Made by a program: the position numbers and the translations under genes. DNA of 64,000 nt from Siphonodentalium dalli (lineage: Eukaryota; Mollusca; Scaphopoda; Gadilida; Siphonodentaliidae), in NCBI GenBank assembly GCA_032622095.1, contig CP136069.1:107350278-107414277 (forward strand). Direction: 5' to 3'. Positions 46,558 to 57,066 of this stretch are shown one piece after another. Under the pieces are notes generated by a model, which was given only the letters and a program-made list of their open reading frames with translations, was not told the DNA's origin and made no database searches. Numbering within the stretch: position 1 is the first letter of the stretch; each line of letters begins with the position of its first letter.

Positions 46558-47039
46558 ATGATCACATCAATCCATATATCAGTACCCAACTTATCAAAAG
46601 CTCCAATAACTTGTATTTTGAAATATCATAGCTCAGCAATATTCACATCACACAAAGACCTCTCATTACCATATACAAAAGTTTGTGATTTCAGAGGATA
46701 TGTTTAGGAGTTAAGTCAACTCTTTGGAAGCAAAAGTGTTATAAATCCTTATCTCAGATCAATCCACATAATAGATTATATGGTTTATACAGACACCTTC
46801 TCACTCATTTCTAAAGATAATTCGTTGACAAGCTGGACTGCTAATAACAACACATGGGAGTCCATCTCAAATCTAAATTGAACTTTAATGACCTCCCATT
46901 GGCCCCAGTTTGTTTATCAAACATGTCAAATAAAATCTGTTTAATAACATGTGTAAGGCATGCTTATTGATAATATTGTTACAGTGTAATACAGCACAAT
47001 ATAAGTTTTTCATAACAGGGGTGTTTTGTAAATCAAACC

Positions 47040-47170
47040 TGTTAACCTAGGGAACATTCACACCAAATGTGAACCCATTCGGTCTTATGGTTCTGGAGAA
47101 GATGCTTAAAGAATTGTTGACGGAATCTGGATGGACAGATGATGAGTGACGACTATAGCTCCACCAAAGC
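47040..47170 (+). repeat. Family F 3' tail fragment beside the UBR5 exon
   Basis: ACATTCACACCAAATGTGAA, CGGTCTTATGGTTCTGGAGA and GACGACTATAGCTCCACCA match the F tail; it lies 80 bp from the 47250 splice donor. Confidence 0.6.
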
Positions 47171-47249
47171 TTAAATAACACATATCTGCAACTATTTGTT
47201 GGCGATTGTCTTGAAAACAAGTGTTACATGATACTATCATATGACTTAC

Positions 47250-47468
47250 CGGCCTATGTTTCGGAACGAATTTTGTCTTTCTGGTGTATTTTTCCCTGGC
47301 CGAGGTGAGTAATAGCCTCGTTTCCCTGGCTGCCAGAACAGTGGAGAGTTATCTTCTATCTCGTCTTCGTCATCAACATCACTGCGCTTGTCTAATGTTG
47401 ACTTTTTGGATTTGTCAGTGGACAGGTTGAATATATCTAAATCTAGTAGGGCTTCAGCACTTAGTTCT
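47250..47468 (-). CDS. UBR5: UBR5 exon: linker between MLLE and HECT domains
   Basis: UBR5 is a large nuclear and cytoplasmic N-recognin and HECT-type E3 ubiquitin ligase. This minus-strand exon is bounded by a pyrimidine-rich acceptor ending CTTTTACAG and a donor GTAAGT. It encodes an acidic stretch (RSDVDDEDEIEDN) followed by SPLFWQPGKRGYYSPRPGK and FRNIGR. That is the conserved UBR5 segment that leads into the HECT domain, recognised from memory of the family. The last codon is split: CG at the exon end is completed by G at the start of the exon at 29661-29889, giving Arg. The first base completes a codon of an exon not found in this window, so the upstream intron exceeds 16 kb or leaves the window. 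The reading frame is intact. Confidence 0.9.
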
Positions 47469-47994
47469 CTGTAAAAGAAGGCTGCAGTAAGTGTAATACC
47501 TTTGAAAAATTTAAGCTATGAGCCCAAACTAAATATATCAACTGAAGTATGATGCCTTAAACAAATTGAAATCTTTAGGACCAATTATCATATCATAGGA
47601 TGTTCATCTTTGCTAGAACTAAAGCAGAAAACATATAGTATTCATCTGTAACAAGAGCTGAGCTGTTTCCTGATGAACACCCCTATTGTGACATACCGCC
47701 TGGTGTGTGCATACCTATAATCTATGGCTGAGATATTCAGGTAGACGGACCCAAAAAATCAACATTTTCAGATGAATAACTCTAGAATGAAAAACATGAA
47801 CAAAACGATTGAACACTCCATTGAATGGCCACATATTGATGAACATCCATACCAAATTTCATAAAACCTTTTACCCAATTTGTCGGCCAAACCCAACCAA
47901 TTTGTCAGCCAATATGATTGTCAAAGCCGTCCTTTACGTCAGCCAAAACCATATTATGCAAGAACTCTATACCAAATGTGGTATTATGTTTAAT
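47469..47994. other. UBR5 intron with degenerate repeat sequence
   Basis: Contains F-like phrases (GAACATCCATACCAAATTTC near 47840). The first 200 bases next to the acceptor are single-copy. Confidence 0.35.
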
Positions 47995-48002
47995 GAGAAA
48001 TC

Positions 48003-49086
48003 TAGGGTCCTGCGAATTGGAGATTTTGATCGAATCGAATATCGAATCGAATTCTGGAAATCGAATCTAATATCGAATCGAATCATATCTGTGTGTTGCA
48101 TTCTCAATTGGGCATGTTTTGTCAACGCTTAGACGATTTGTGAAACGTTCTATCAACTACATGCACGAAGTTTCATCATAACTTATGTGGCGATGAATCG
48201 TCGTTTGCAATACTATTAACTTCAAATGATAATTGACGAGAAAAAAAAGGCAGATTTAAAAAAAAACGTCTATGCGGCCGTCACGACGATTAATATATAA
48301 CCACTAAACGGATTATCAGAACTACAATCACGCGAAATTTGTAGAGTTTGCTTGTACATGCAAAATTTCAAATCGACATTCGGAATCACCCGTTGTTATA
48401 AACTTGAAGATGCAACAACAGTCGCAGGGTAGCCTGATTATGTAGTGCTGGATGCTTCTTGGACAGATGATTCCATAGATGGGTCATTGTCCCAGATGCC
48501 TGCGATTTATACACCAAGTTGCATTCATCTCACGTGTAAGTCCCTGCACTACTTGCAGCTTTATCATGGTTAAACTAAACATGAATAACGACGACATTTT
48601 GTCAAGTGTCAAAGAACGCTCCGATGCCGGGAACAACTGTTGTTTAAATTCTCAGCTATACTACATAATGCAGAATCTGAGACGGATAGACGGCAGATAA
48701 TGCTGGCGGTTGCTCAGTCTCATAGCTATTATTATTCACGCGCGTTGTCGGTCCATCGGTGATCTCCGAGTTTTTGGCTACCATGTTCAAAGCTAGAATT
48801 CAGGCGTATTTAGTAGTCCTATAGTGGCTAATTGCTGGTTAAACTTATATTTAATATATATAATCACGATGTACAATAAGAATTATAAGGTGCATATATA
48901 CATCATTTTCTGTAATTAAATGGCACAAAAACAGCTAAGATCGATGTGTGTACTTGTCCGTAAACAGCCTACTTTTCCATCAGTGTATATTCGAAATTTC
49001 GAGTTGGCAATTTCGACTCGAATTCGAATCGAATTTGACTTTCGATTCTAATCTCGAATCGAATATCGAATATTCGCAGGACCCTA
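48003..49086. mobile_element. hAT-type non-autonomous transposon 2
   Basis: It has a perfect 8-bp duplication GAGAAATC (47995-48002, 49087-49094) and perfect 15-bp TIRs TAGGGTCCTGCGAAT. Subterminal zones are arrays of TCGAATCGAATATCG. The TIRs resemble those of the element at 42296 (TAGGGYCCTGCRAA), so the two are cousins. No transposase frame is present. It sits in a degenerate F-type repeat, whose sequence resumes after the element. Confidence 0.92.
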
Positions 49087-49094
49087 GAGAAATC

Positions 49095-49424
49095 ATTTTA
49101 AGAATTACTATGGCGGGAAAGAGTTATGGTCTTGGCTTCACAATTATTTTACCGGGTGAGAAGAAGTTATTTTAAGAATTACAATATTTTGTTGGATCAA
49201 TGGCATTCTTATGTCAAACAACCACCCATTTAACCCTTTATGGATCGGAAAGGGTATTATTATGAGCAACAGGAATGGCCAGCAGTTTGTGTTTATATTG
49301 CATTAAAACACAAAAATTTCCCTTCTTATTATTGAAATAGATGTATAATTATTAACGTTTATGTTTTAATGAAGTTTTGTGCTGGATATTGTACAATTTA
49401 CGTAGGCATCCAAGAGCTACTGAA
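49095..49424. other. Remainder of F-type repeat and AT-rich sequence
   Basis: ATTTTAAGAATTACTATGGC and GAGTTATGGTCTTGGCTTCA are F monomer phrases that continue from before hAT element 2; nothing is recognised after about 49200. Confidence 0.45.
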
Positions 49425-50935
49425 AACGAGAGGCCGATCACGATCGGCAGATGTTAACCCATCCCTTGGCGATGATTTTGAACCGATTTAAACAAATTTG
49501 GTGTGGTGATTCGGGGTACCATTGGCAGAGTTATAATGATGTTAGTTTTTCAAATTTTTATGGACACATTGGGAACCATTTTATCAACTTGTATCATAAT
49601 CATCAATATCTAAATGAAAACAAATGAAAGAGTCAATGACATTTTTTTTATTATTATTATAAAAGTAAAAAAAAATAATAATTCTTTCAAAAAAGGGTCA
49701 TAACTCCTTTAAAATAAATCGGATCAAACCCATATTCAACTCACTCAGTATTTTGGGGTGTGAAACTCACATACCAAATTTGGTTCCAATCAGATAAAAA
49801 ATGTTTGAGTTATGGCAATGTGTTAATTCTGAGTGGAAAAAGGGCCATAACTCTGTAACAAAATCTCGGATCAAATCCAAATTCAAACTCGATATGTATT
49901 TTGGTTCCGATCGGATAGAAAATGTTTGAGTTATCGCATTATGTACTCACATACCAAATTTACATACATCTCAATTCTATTAAGTATCAGGAATGTTGAG
50001 AAGGGTTCATTTTAACTACAAAAGTCCATACTGTACAATCGAATGGGATATAATAGGAGAATGACTACATGAAAAATATACAAAAGCATAAAATTGATGA
50101 CCAGGGTTAACAATTTTAACTCTATAAAATTAGGGGACTGTATGTCACTTGAACAATGCATTGATAGGCAGCCTAAATCTGACAAAGAGCTGCCTGGGAG
50201 TCCTGAGCCAACAGGGTCCACACACTATGGAAATGCAATAAACAGATGTCTAGCAGCAGTGAGTATCATATTTCATTATCAATAATAGAGTTTAACTCTA
50301 GTCTCTTTCTCACAGATACCACAGTAAATTATAAGCTGCTTCTGGTTATAGGTTGCAAGCAAATATCAAATCTGTTCAATTCTAAGTTAAAACGGGGCCA
50401 TAACTCTGGTATAAAAAACAGGATCTGACCCATATTCAAACTCGATCTGTATTTTGAGTTGACAAACTCACATACCAAATATGGTTCCTATCAGATGAAA
50501 ACTAGTAGATTTATTGAAGCATGCATTAATTCTATGTCAAAGGGCCATAACTCCATTAAAAATAATCTGATCAAACCCATATTCGAACTCGAACTGTATG
50601 TTAGGTGGAGAAACTGACATACCAAATTTGGTTCTGATCAGATCATTTTTTTTTAGTTATCATAGAATTCGTGAATTCTAAGTCGAAAAAGGGCCATAAC
50701 TCCGTAAATAAAATTCCGATCAAATCCATATTCGAACTCGATCTGTATTTTGGGCCAAGAAACTTACATACTAAATTTGGTTCCGATCAGATAGATAATA
50801 TTTCAGTTATCGCACCATGCGTAAAGTGTCTACAGACAGACAGACAGACAGACAAACGGACGGACGGACTAACGACGAGTGGTCAATCCGGGCAACGACA
50901 CTATGTTTACCATACTATGGTATGGGTAAACATAA
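49425..50935 (+). mobile_element. Pearl/HINE-like element, family B
   Basis: Head AACGAGAGGCCGATCACGAT; monomers at 49680-49960 and 50380-50815; tail GACAGACAGACAGACAAACG, GACGGACGGACTAACGACGA and ACCATACTATGGTATGGGTAA. 49980-50370 is an internal spacer similar to those in other B copies. Confidence 0.75.
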
Positions 50936-53004
50936 TAAAAGTATCCAAATTTTGGCCCAACATTTCATTAGAGATTTATCGCTCTTTTACGATTTAAATT
51001 TTTTTTCTCTATTATTATTATTATTGCTAGTAATCTCAGGAACCGCTATATGTAGAACGCTGAAAGTTTCAATGTGCGTACAAATTCTACAGTACACAGC
51101 CGTTAAGCCATTGAGAATTTTGTCCATGCTTGCTTTATGAAGTTATGGCCTTTAAACCGGCCTCTCACATTTATCGACAATTGTAGAGTATCTCTGGAGA
51201 GTTAACGGAACAGGACAAATATTGTGATGCAGAGTAATTTAAACTTTAATAAGTCATTTTTACAAAATGGCCGTTGTCTGATTATTGACCGTGGCGTGGG
51301 GGAGGGCTGTTCAATGTTTAAAAAAATAAATTCTCTCCGATCGCTATCAAACTTACATGTCATGGTCTACATGTCACCCGGAGAACGATGCTGTGAACAT
51401 TTTCTAAATCAGTCAAAATAATTACGCAAAGTTCCTTGTGCACAATACTATTTTTCGAGCAGTCGGTGGTGCACTAATTTAAAACTGAGCTGTGACCTAC
51501 TGGTAGGAGTGTCCACAAAGTTATAAAGCTCTCATATGATATTCAGCAAAAGATATCTCCCGTTATTTATCCAGAATGCATCAAAATTCAATACTAGGAA
51601 ATAGACTGATCGACTTTTCATTCAGGACTGGACATGCATGTAACATGTAGTTTAGTCATAGTGACTAAGTTTGGTTACTAAAACCCTCATTAGAATGGTT
51701 TAGATTAACTAACTTATGGCTTAGTCATTTTGACAATCCCAACTTAAGTCATTTTGATTATAAGCAACAACAAGGGGGTGGGGTAGTATTCCCCTGAACC
51801 TCACTACTGTCTTAGACATCTACATGTAGATTAGGCATCATTAATTGCTTTGGTTCAGTATTGATGCACACCAGTATATTAGGAAATAACCAGGCAACTG
51901 CCAACAAAAGTTGATAGTCTAAAGGTTTGGCGCCCCATACATAGTACATATCAATGCTGTACATACTTGACTAAAAGCAAACAAAGTAACTTATTTTTTA
52001 TCAAAATGACAATCGCAATTTAAGGTCTGCATGTGTCAGACTGTATTGACGAATTACAAAATTCATCATTAATTTCTTTGGTCTAAAGCATTATTTCCAG
52101 TTCAGTCTGTTCAGTATTGATGCATACAAGTATATTAGACCATAAGCAGGCAACAACCAACAAAAGTTGATAGTCTAATGGTTTGTACATATATAGTACA
52201 TATCAATGCTGTACATACTGGACTAAAAAATGATTAAAATGTTTATTACAGCACTTAGTTCAGTCTGTTAACTTATTGGTGTATACCAGCTGATTAGGAC
52301 TCAACCAGGCAACTGCCAATAAATCTTGATAGTCTGTTGGTTTGACGTCCCAGAGCCAATAGACATCAGTAAATGACAGACTGGACTTGGCCTGCAATAC
52401 TTGGGACTAAAAAATTATCGAAATGTTTATTACAGTGCTTAGTTCAGTCTGTTAATTTATTTGTGTATACTAGCTGATAAGGACTCAACCAGGCAACTAC
52501 CAATAAATATTGATAGTCTGTTGGTTGGGCCTGCAATACTTGGATGAGCCAATATCTAATTAATTGGTATGAATAGTCAAAAAGGGCTTGCCAGGCAGTA
52601 TTACTGTTCGATAAAATAAGGACCACACGAACATATCACAAGAGAATACCGCAATAGAATTTACTGGGTAGAGAACTCTTGTCATAAATATATTCTTAAC
52701 ACTTTCATGACTGTAGCTTCCTGAAATTTAGCAAAAACCCTGTGCCAATGCATTCTCTTATATATGCGAGTCTCTCATAGGTAGCCTCGCATATATAAGA
52801 GAAAACATTGGCCTACCAATATTTACCTTGATATTGTAAGCCAGTGCATTCACTTATGTATGCGAGGCTCACATATATAAGAGAGTGCACTGGCGCAGGG
52901 TCTTTAAAGATGCACCAGTGCAGCTACCGTCATTAAAGGGTTATTCAACCCCACACAGCATTGACATTAAATGAAAATTGAATGACTTGGCGGTTTGCAC
53001 TTAA
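50936..53004. other. Intergenic/intronic sequence with diverged 160-260 bp repeats
   Basis: Four loose copies of a unit with CAGGCAACTGCCAA and GATAGTCT occur near 51891, 52147, 52306 and 52487. An inverted pair with GCGAGGCTCACATATATAAG lies at 52740-52895. No exon recognised. Confidence 0.5.
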
Positions 53005-53075
53005 ATGAAAGTGTCAATGACACTGTAGCTCAACTGGAGAGGGGATAATTTCATGTGCAATGGGTAATATGGTAA
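53005..53075 (+). repeat. Solo head of family A
   Basis: AAATGAAAGTGTCAATGACA, then CTGTAGCTCAAC and ATAATTTCATGTG match the first 70 bases of family A; no monomers or tail follow. Confidence 0.7.
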
Positions 53076-53607
53076 AACACATCACAAAGTAACTAATATA
53101 ATTTTATTTATATAATTACAACTACTTTCGCTTTGACTAAAATGCGTGCATCTGATTGGTCAAGGCCCTTAGATACACTTGGTAGCGACAATATCTATCA
53201 GTGGAGGGAAGTGTTGTTTCCCGCATCACTGGGTGTAGTGATACCTTAAAAAGTTCGCAAACCAAGTCGAATATCCATGGGGCGAATTTACCCGGAATTT
53301 TATTTTGTCCACCAATCAAATCGCAAGAAATCACTTCCGTTTCTAGTGGTAACGCAAGACGCCAAATCTCAGCGAAAAATTATCGCCGATTAAACAGAAA
53401 AATAGTACATTAATTAAACAAAAACAAATTAAAATAGAGAATAAAACCCCACTTTCTGATAAAGAAAAACATTTTCTATTATCATCAAACATCAGGGCTA
53501 AATTTAGATATGGGTTTCTTCATAAATTAGTGCGGTACATTTGAAAAGAACGTGCTAACATGACAATGTAGCAACGTTTGACGGTTACCTGAACAGGTGT
53601 TCAAAAC

Positions 53608-53931
53608 ATGGAAGACCTACCGTTAGCTATCTACGGCGAATTCAATATAGATATTAATCATATTATGGATTATCAAATTAATTTAAGTCAAGAAGAAGAC
53701 TTTTTCATAAATAATTTTGATGACAATGAACTCTACAATGCTGCTTCTCAAATGGAAATAGAAGAATTGGAGCTTGAAGTTAAGTCAGAGCCTGGGGCTG
53801 AAGTTGAATTTGAAGAGCCAGAAGAAATACTAGGGATTTAAGGCCTAATTGGACTGGACAAACTGGTAGAAGATGTTGATAATAATGGTGGCATCATTGA
53901 AATAATACCAATGGAAATATCACCGATGCAG
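53608..53931 (+). CDS. DUF3504/KIAA1958-like gene, exon 1 (carries an in-frame TAA)
   Basis: This is the first exon of a four-exon plus-strand gene, starting at ATG 53608 (context AAAACATGG). It encodes a very acidic leader (EEDFFINNFDDNE, then MEIEELELEVKSEPGAEVEF) and ends at donor CAG/GTAAGA in phase 0. TAA at 53839-53841 interrupts it after codon 77. The same frame stays open for 30 more codons after the stop, right up to the splice donor, which indicates a recent nonsense change, a sequencing error or a null allele rather than a natural end. If the TAA is real, translation would have to reinitiate downstream. No function is assigned to the acidic N-terminus. Confidence 0.65.
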
Positions 53932-54309
53932 GTAAGAATTGAACCCTTGAAAATAATTTATATATTAAAATAGTGTTGCGCTACTAAATTTAAAATAAAT
54001 TATTAGTAATAGTAATACTAGTACCAGTACAGTGAGAACTGACTATAGTATACTGTATACTAGTACTAGTAGTAGTAGTACTAGAAGTGATGAAGCTGGT
54101 TATTATTTATTTATTGATTGATCATTTAAATGGCTGTAGCCTGTATTATTTGCATAGTAGAAGAGTAAGAGTTGTTGTAAGAGTAACTGTAAATTAGCCA
54201 ACATTTTATAGCTTGAATAAGTATGGTATGGATATATCCCACAATAATTATGTTTTCATAGATAACTGTTATGCACTCTTTCTAAATTCTAATTCTAATA
54301 TTTTTGCAG

Positions 54310-54408
54310 GCAAATGACCAAATACTGAATGCCTGTGACCTGGAATCTGACGAGAAGGAATCTCATGAAACAGGAAAAGACCTTAATGAAGAAACACCCA
54401 ACGCCAAG
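54310..54408 (+). CDS. DUF3504/KIAA1958-like gene, exon 2
   Basis: This is a 33-codon exon between acceptor TTTTTGCAG and donor AAG/GTGAGA, phase 0 at both ends and open in the frame set by exon 1. It encodes a polar, acidic, lysine-rich linker (CDLESDEKESHETGKDLNEE) with no recognisable domain. Support comes from the matching phases on both sides and from good splice sites. The intron that follows holds a partial copy of a palindromic MITE (54480-54541). Confidence 0.65.
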
Positions 54409-54615
54409 GTGAGAATCTTAATGAAAATATTGAAATTACGAGGAAAAATAGTATAAGCGATCGCGAAATTATACAGTATATAGTTCGGCATCAAGCACTT
54501 CAATACGCCAACAGATGCATTGAAAACGACATTGATTTCATATGTAAATTGAAATCTCCATTTTCAAACAAAATTATAATAATGTTTATAATTTCTTTTT
54601 CATACTTTTTTTCAG

Positions 54616-54742
54616 GTACAGAAGTCTGCGACTGCAAGCCGATTTCATAAAATTGACGAACATGAGCTAGAAGAGCTTGAAAAGAACAGACTGTCTGCAT
54701 CGACCAAATCAAACACAAGATGGGGGATGAAACTATTTGATG
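54616..54742 (+). CDS. DUF3504/KIAA1958-like gene, exon 3: start of recombinase N-terminal helices
   Basis: The acceptor is a T-run ending TTCAG and the donor is G/GTGCGT; the exon ends in phase 1. It encodes SRFHKIDEHELEELEKNRLS and TKSNTRWGMKLFD. This is the characteristic N-terminal motif of KIAA1958-like / DUF3504 proteins, in which a helix (E-L-E-x-L-E-x-x-R) precedes S-x-x-T-x-x-x-x-x-W-x-x-x-x-F. The split codon G+AA makes Glu with exon 4, giving FDEWCNERF, exactly as expected for the family. Intact. Confidence 0.8.
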
Positions 54743-55083
54743 GTGCGTTATTTCAATAAGAATATTCAGTTCTGTGTGATAAAATTAAAGATGTCTTTTG
54801 ACGTAAAATAACAAAAAATGTCTTTGAAATATACAATATTAAACATCATTTTCCATGCATCTCTGCAATCTCTGGGCATATAAAAGTGTCAGAATGATGC
54901 TAAACAACATACTGTCTAATTTCTATGCATTCCATCAATGTTGTTTTTGATGCATCTTTGGTTACACAGAAATGATGGATGCTAAAAATCCTAAATCAAT
55001 AGTAAACGGTAACATTTTCTGAAATACAGTTTGAAATATGTTAAATTACTTTGTATTACCACGTGATAACTTTTTTTCTTCAG

Positions 55084-56333
55084 AATGGTGTAATGAGCGA
55101 TTTGGGCAGAAATTTGATTTATATAAAATGACGAAAGAAGATTTGAATGAGAAGCTCAGACTATTCTATGCTGAAGCCCGCCCAAAGAATGGAGAAGAAT
55201 ACCATAAGAACACACTGAAGTCAATACGTTCAGTTGTAAATCGGCATATGTCAGACAGCAAGACTAAAATCGATATCGTAAAGGATAGTGAATTTCGTGG
55301 GGCGAATAGAGTTTTGGATGCCAAACTGAAAAAACTGTTAGCTGATGGCAAATCAAAGCCGACGAAACATAAAGAAGTGATATCAACCAAAGATCTACAG
55401 CTGATAAATTCATATCTTGCCCAAGACACCCCAATAACATTAAAACTGAGAGTGTGGTATTTAATTACCTTTCATTTTGTAAGTCGGGGATTGGAATTCC
55501 ATCACCAGTCAACACTGAATTCTTTTGATTTCTGTATTGATGAAAATGGCAGAGAGTATGCAAAACTGAACCATGAAACAAAGCAAAAAAATTGGCAAGG
55601 TGGTTTAGATATGAAAGGTGAAGTTGGGTTCGACAAGCGAATGTATGCCGTGGAAGGTTCAGAGATGTGTCCAGTTAAAGCACTAAAAATGTTCATCGAA
55701 CTTACAGATCCGACAGCAAGTGTTTTATTTAATTGTTGCAAAAAGGATAGTTTATACTCACTCAATCCGAAGGAGTTTCAGTTTTGGTACACCGCCAAAC
55801 CTCAAGCGAAACGCAGTTTCGTCAACCACATGAGGGATATCTGCAAATCTGCTGGTACCGATAAAGCTTATACAGCACATTGTCTCAGAGCAACTGCTAT
55901 TCAGGCCCTGAATGATGCAGGATTCGAACTGAGGCATATAATGTTTATGTCCGGCCATAAAAGTGAATCTGCTGTCAGAAGTTACAATAGAGATTGTTCG
56001 CGACAGCAGAAAGAAAACATCAGCGATGCCCTTTTCAGAACAGCAACAGCTGTTGACCAACTTGATGTGCGAGTTCAGGATAATAACTATTCAAAATCAA
56101 CTAAATCTCACAGCAGTACCACTTCCAATTCTGAATCTGATCCACATCAACCAGAGGTCGCCATTGAAATGTCCACATCAAATTCAAAATCTCCAATTGA
56201 CAGTTCAGCATCTTCACTGACTTCAGCTCTTCATAATATTGAGAACCTTATGCATTCTTCAAGCTTCAAGTCCGCCTTCTTAACAAATGCAACAATTGAC
56301 ACATGCAATTTCAATTTCCACTTCAACAAATGA
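55084..56333 (+). CDS. DUF3504/KIAA1958-like gene, exon 4: Crypton-derived tyrosine recombinase domain
   Basis: This large last exon (acceptor TTTTTCTTCAG) encodes the rest of the SAM-like core-binding region and the whole catalytic domain. Codons for the tyrosine-recombinase set are all present: Arg in FVSRGLEFH (55485), His and Arg in AHCLRA (55878, 55887), His in MSGHKSE (55956) and Tyr in RSYNRD (55983). DUF3504 proteins (KIAA1958, ZMYM, QRICH1 relatives) derive from Crypton transposon recombinases, and most are thought to be exapted DNA-binding proteins. Many lose catalytic residues; this one keeps them, so enzymatic activity cannot be excluded from sequence alone. After about codon 333 there is a Ser/Thr-rich low-complexity tail to TGA at 56331-56333. 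A variant polyadenylation signal ATTAAA lies at 56394. The introns argue for a host gene rather than a young transposon, though some Cryptons also have introns. Confidence 0.85.
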
Positions 56334-56393
56334 ATCTATGATTATGAATTGATATTCCATGATTTCGTTGTTTATCCTTGACATTGATCTTTT

Positions 56394-56399
56394 ATTAAA
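56394..56399 (+). promoter_or_regulatory. Variant polyadenylation signal of the DUF3504 gene
   Basis: ATTAAA lies 61 bases after the stop codon of the DUF3504-type gene, followed by AT-rich sequence. It is the commonest variant of AATAAA. This is only a positional inference; no canonical AATAAA is nearer. Confidence 0.35.
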
Positions 56400-56574
56400 C
56401 TTGCCGAATTATAAAGTCGCCCAATTTATGTTCGACCCAATTTCCCAAAATCCGTTATGAAGTACAGACACAACTCTAACTTTAGTTGTTTTACAATTTG
56501 GTGTTTTTGGTTTATTTTCTTCAGAAAAATAGTCATAATCCGCAACTAATTTATGCGGATTGTCGTAATTATAA

Positions 56575-56723
56575 GCAATCAACGTCGTTTTCGATGCATC
56601 TGTCGGCGTATAGAAGTGTCGGATGCCGAACTACATACTTTGTGAAGCGAAATTATACAGTATGTAATTCGGCATCCGACACTTCTATACGCCGACAGAT
56701 GCATCGAAAACGACGTTGATTGC
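56575..56723. mobile_element. 149-bp palindromic MITE
   Basis: Two arms of about 66 bp are near-perfect inverted copies (GCAATCAACGTCGTTTTCGA... and its complement), separated by about 16 bases. TA flanks both ends. Partial, older copies lie at 54480-54541 (intron 2 of the DUF3504 gene) and about 54845-54960 (intron 3). Confidence 0.85.
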
Positions 56724-56995
56724 ATATATATATCGTTATTTCTTCCAGCTAGGAGAGTATGGTTTACAAAATACATGTTTATTTACAGATTTGAGCAAAT
56801 CGAACAAATCGTGTGACACAGATATACTTGCAGGTTGGGAGAATTTACTTAATAAAGCTAATTGTCAGACACAAATCCAACGATTTTGGCTTTTATAAAA
56901 CTAGTAAAATGTAATTTGTGTGGTGGATTCTGTCATGCGAATGGTAGACAAATGTGTTATATACAATTAATGTGTTTGTACCACTGGATGTATCG

Positions 56996-57066
56996 TGACT
57001 CGACTCGTTTTCGTGGTCATATAGGTCCTATATAGCCTATGACCATGAAAACGAGCTGAGTCGTAA
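56996..57066. repeat. Inverted repeat with 27-bp arms
   Basis: GACTCGACTCGTTTTCGTGG, TCATA is faced by TATGACCATGAAAACGAGCT, GAGTC across a short centre (GGTCCTATATAGCC). Origin unknown; it could be a small MITE. Confidence 0.7.

Noticed and set aside
54850-55083. ATG at 55038 as the true start of the recombinase protein
   Set aside because: The first codons lie in the intron: a good acceptor at 55083 joins exon 3 in phase to give the family motif, so the open frame upstream of it is accidental.
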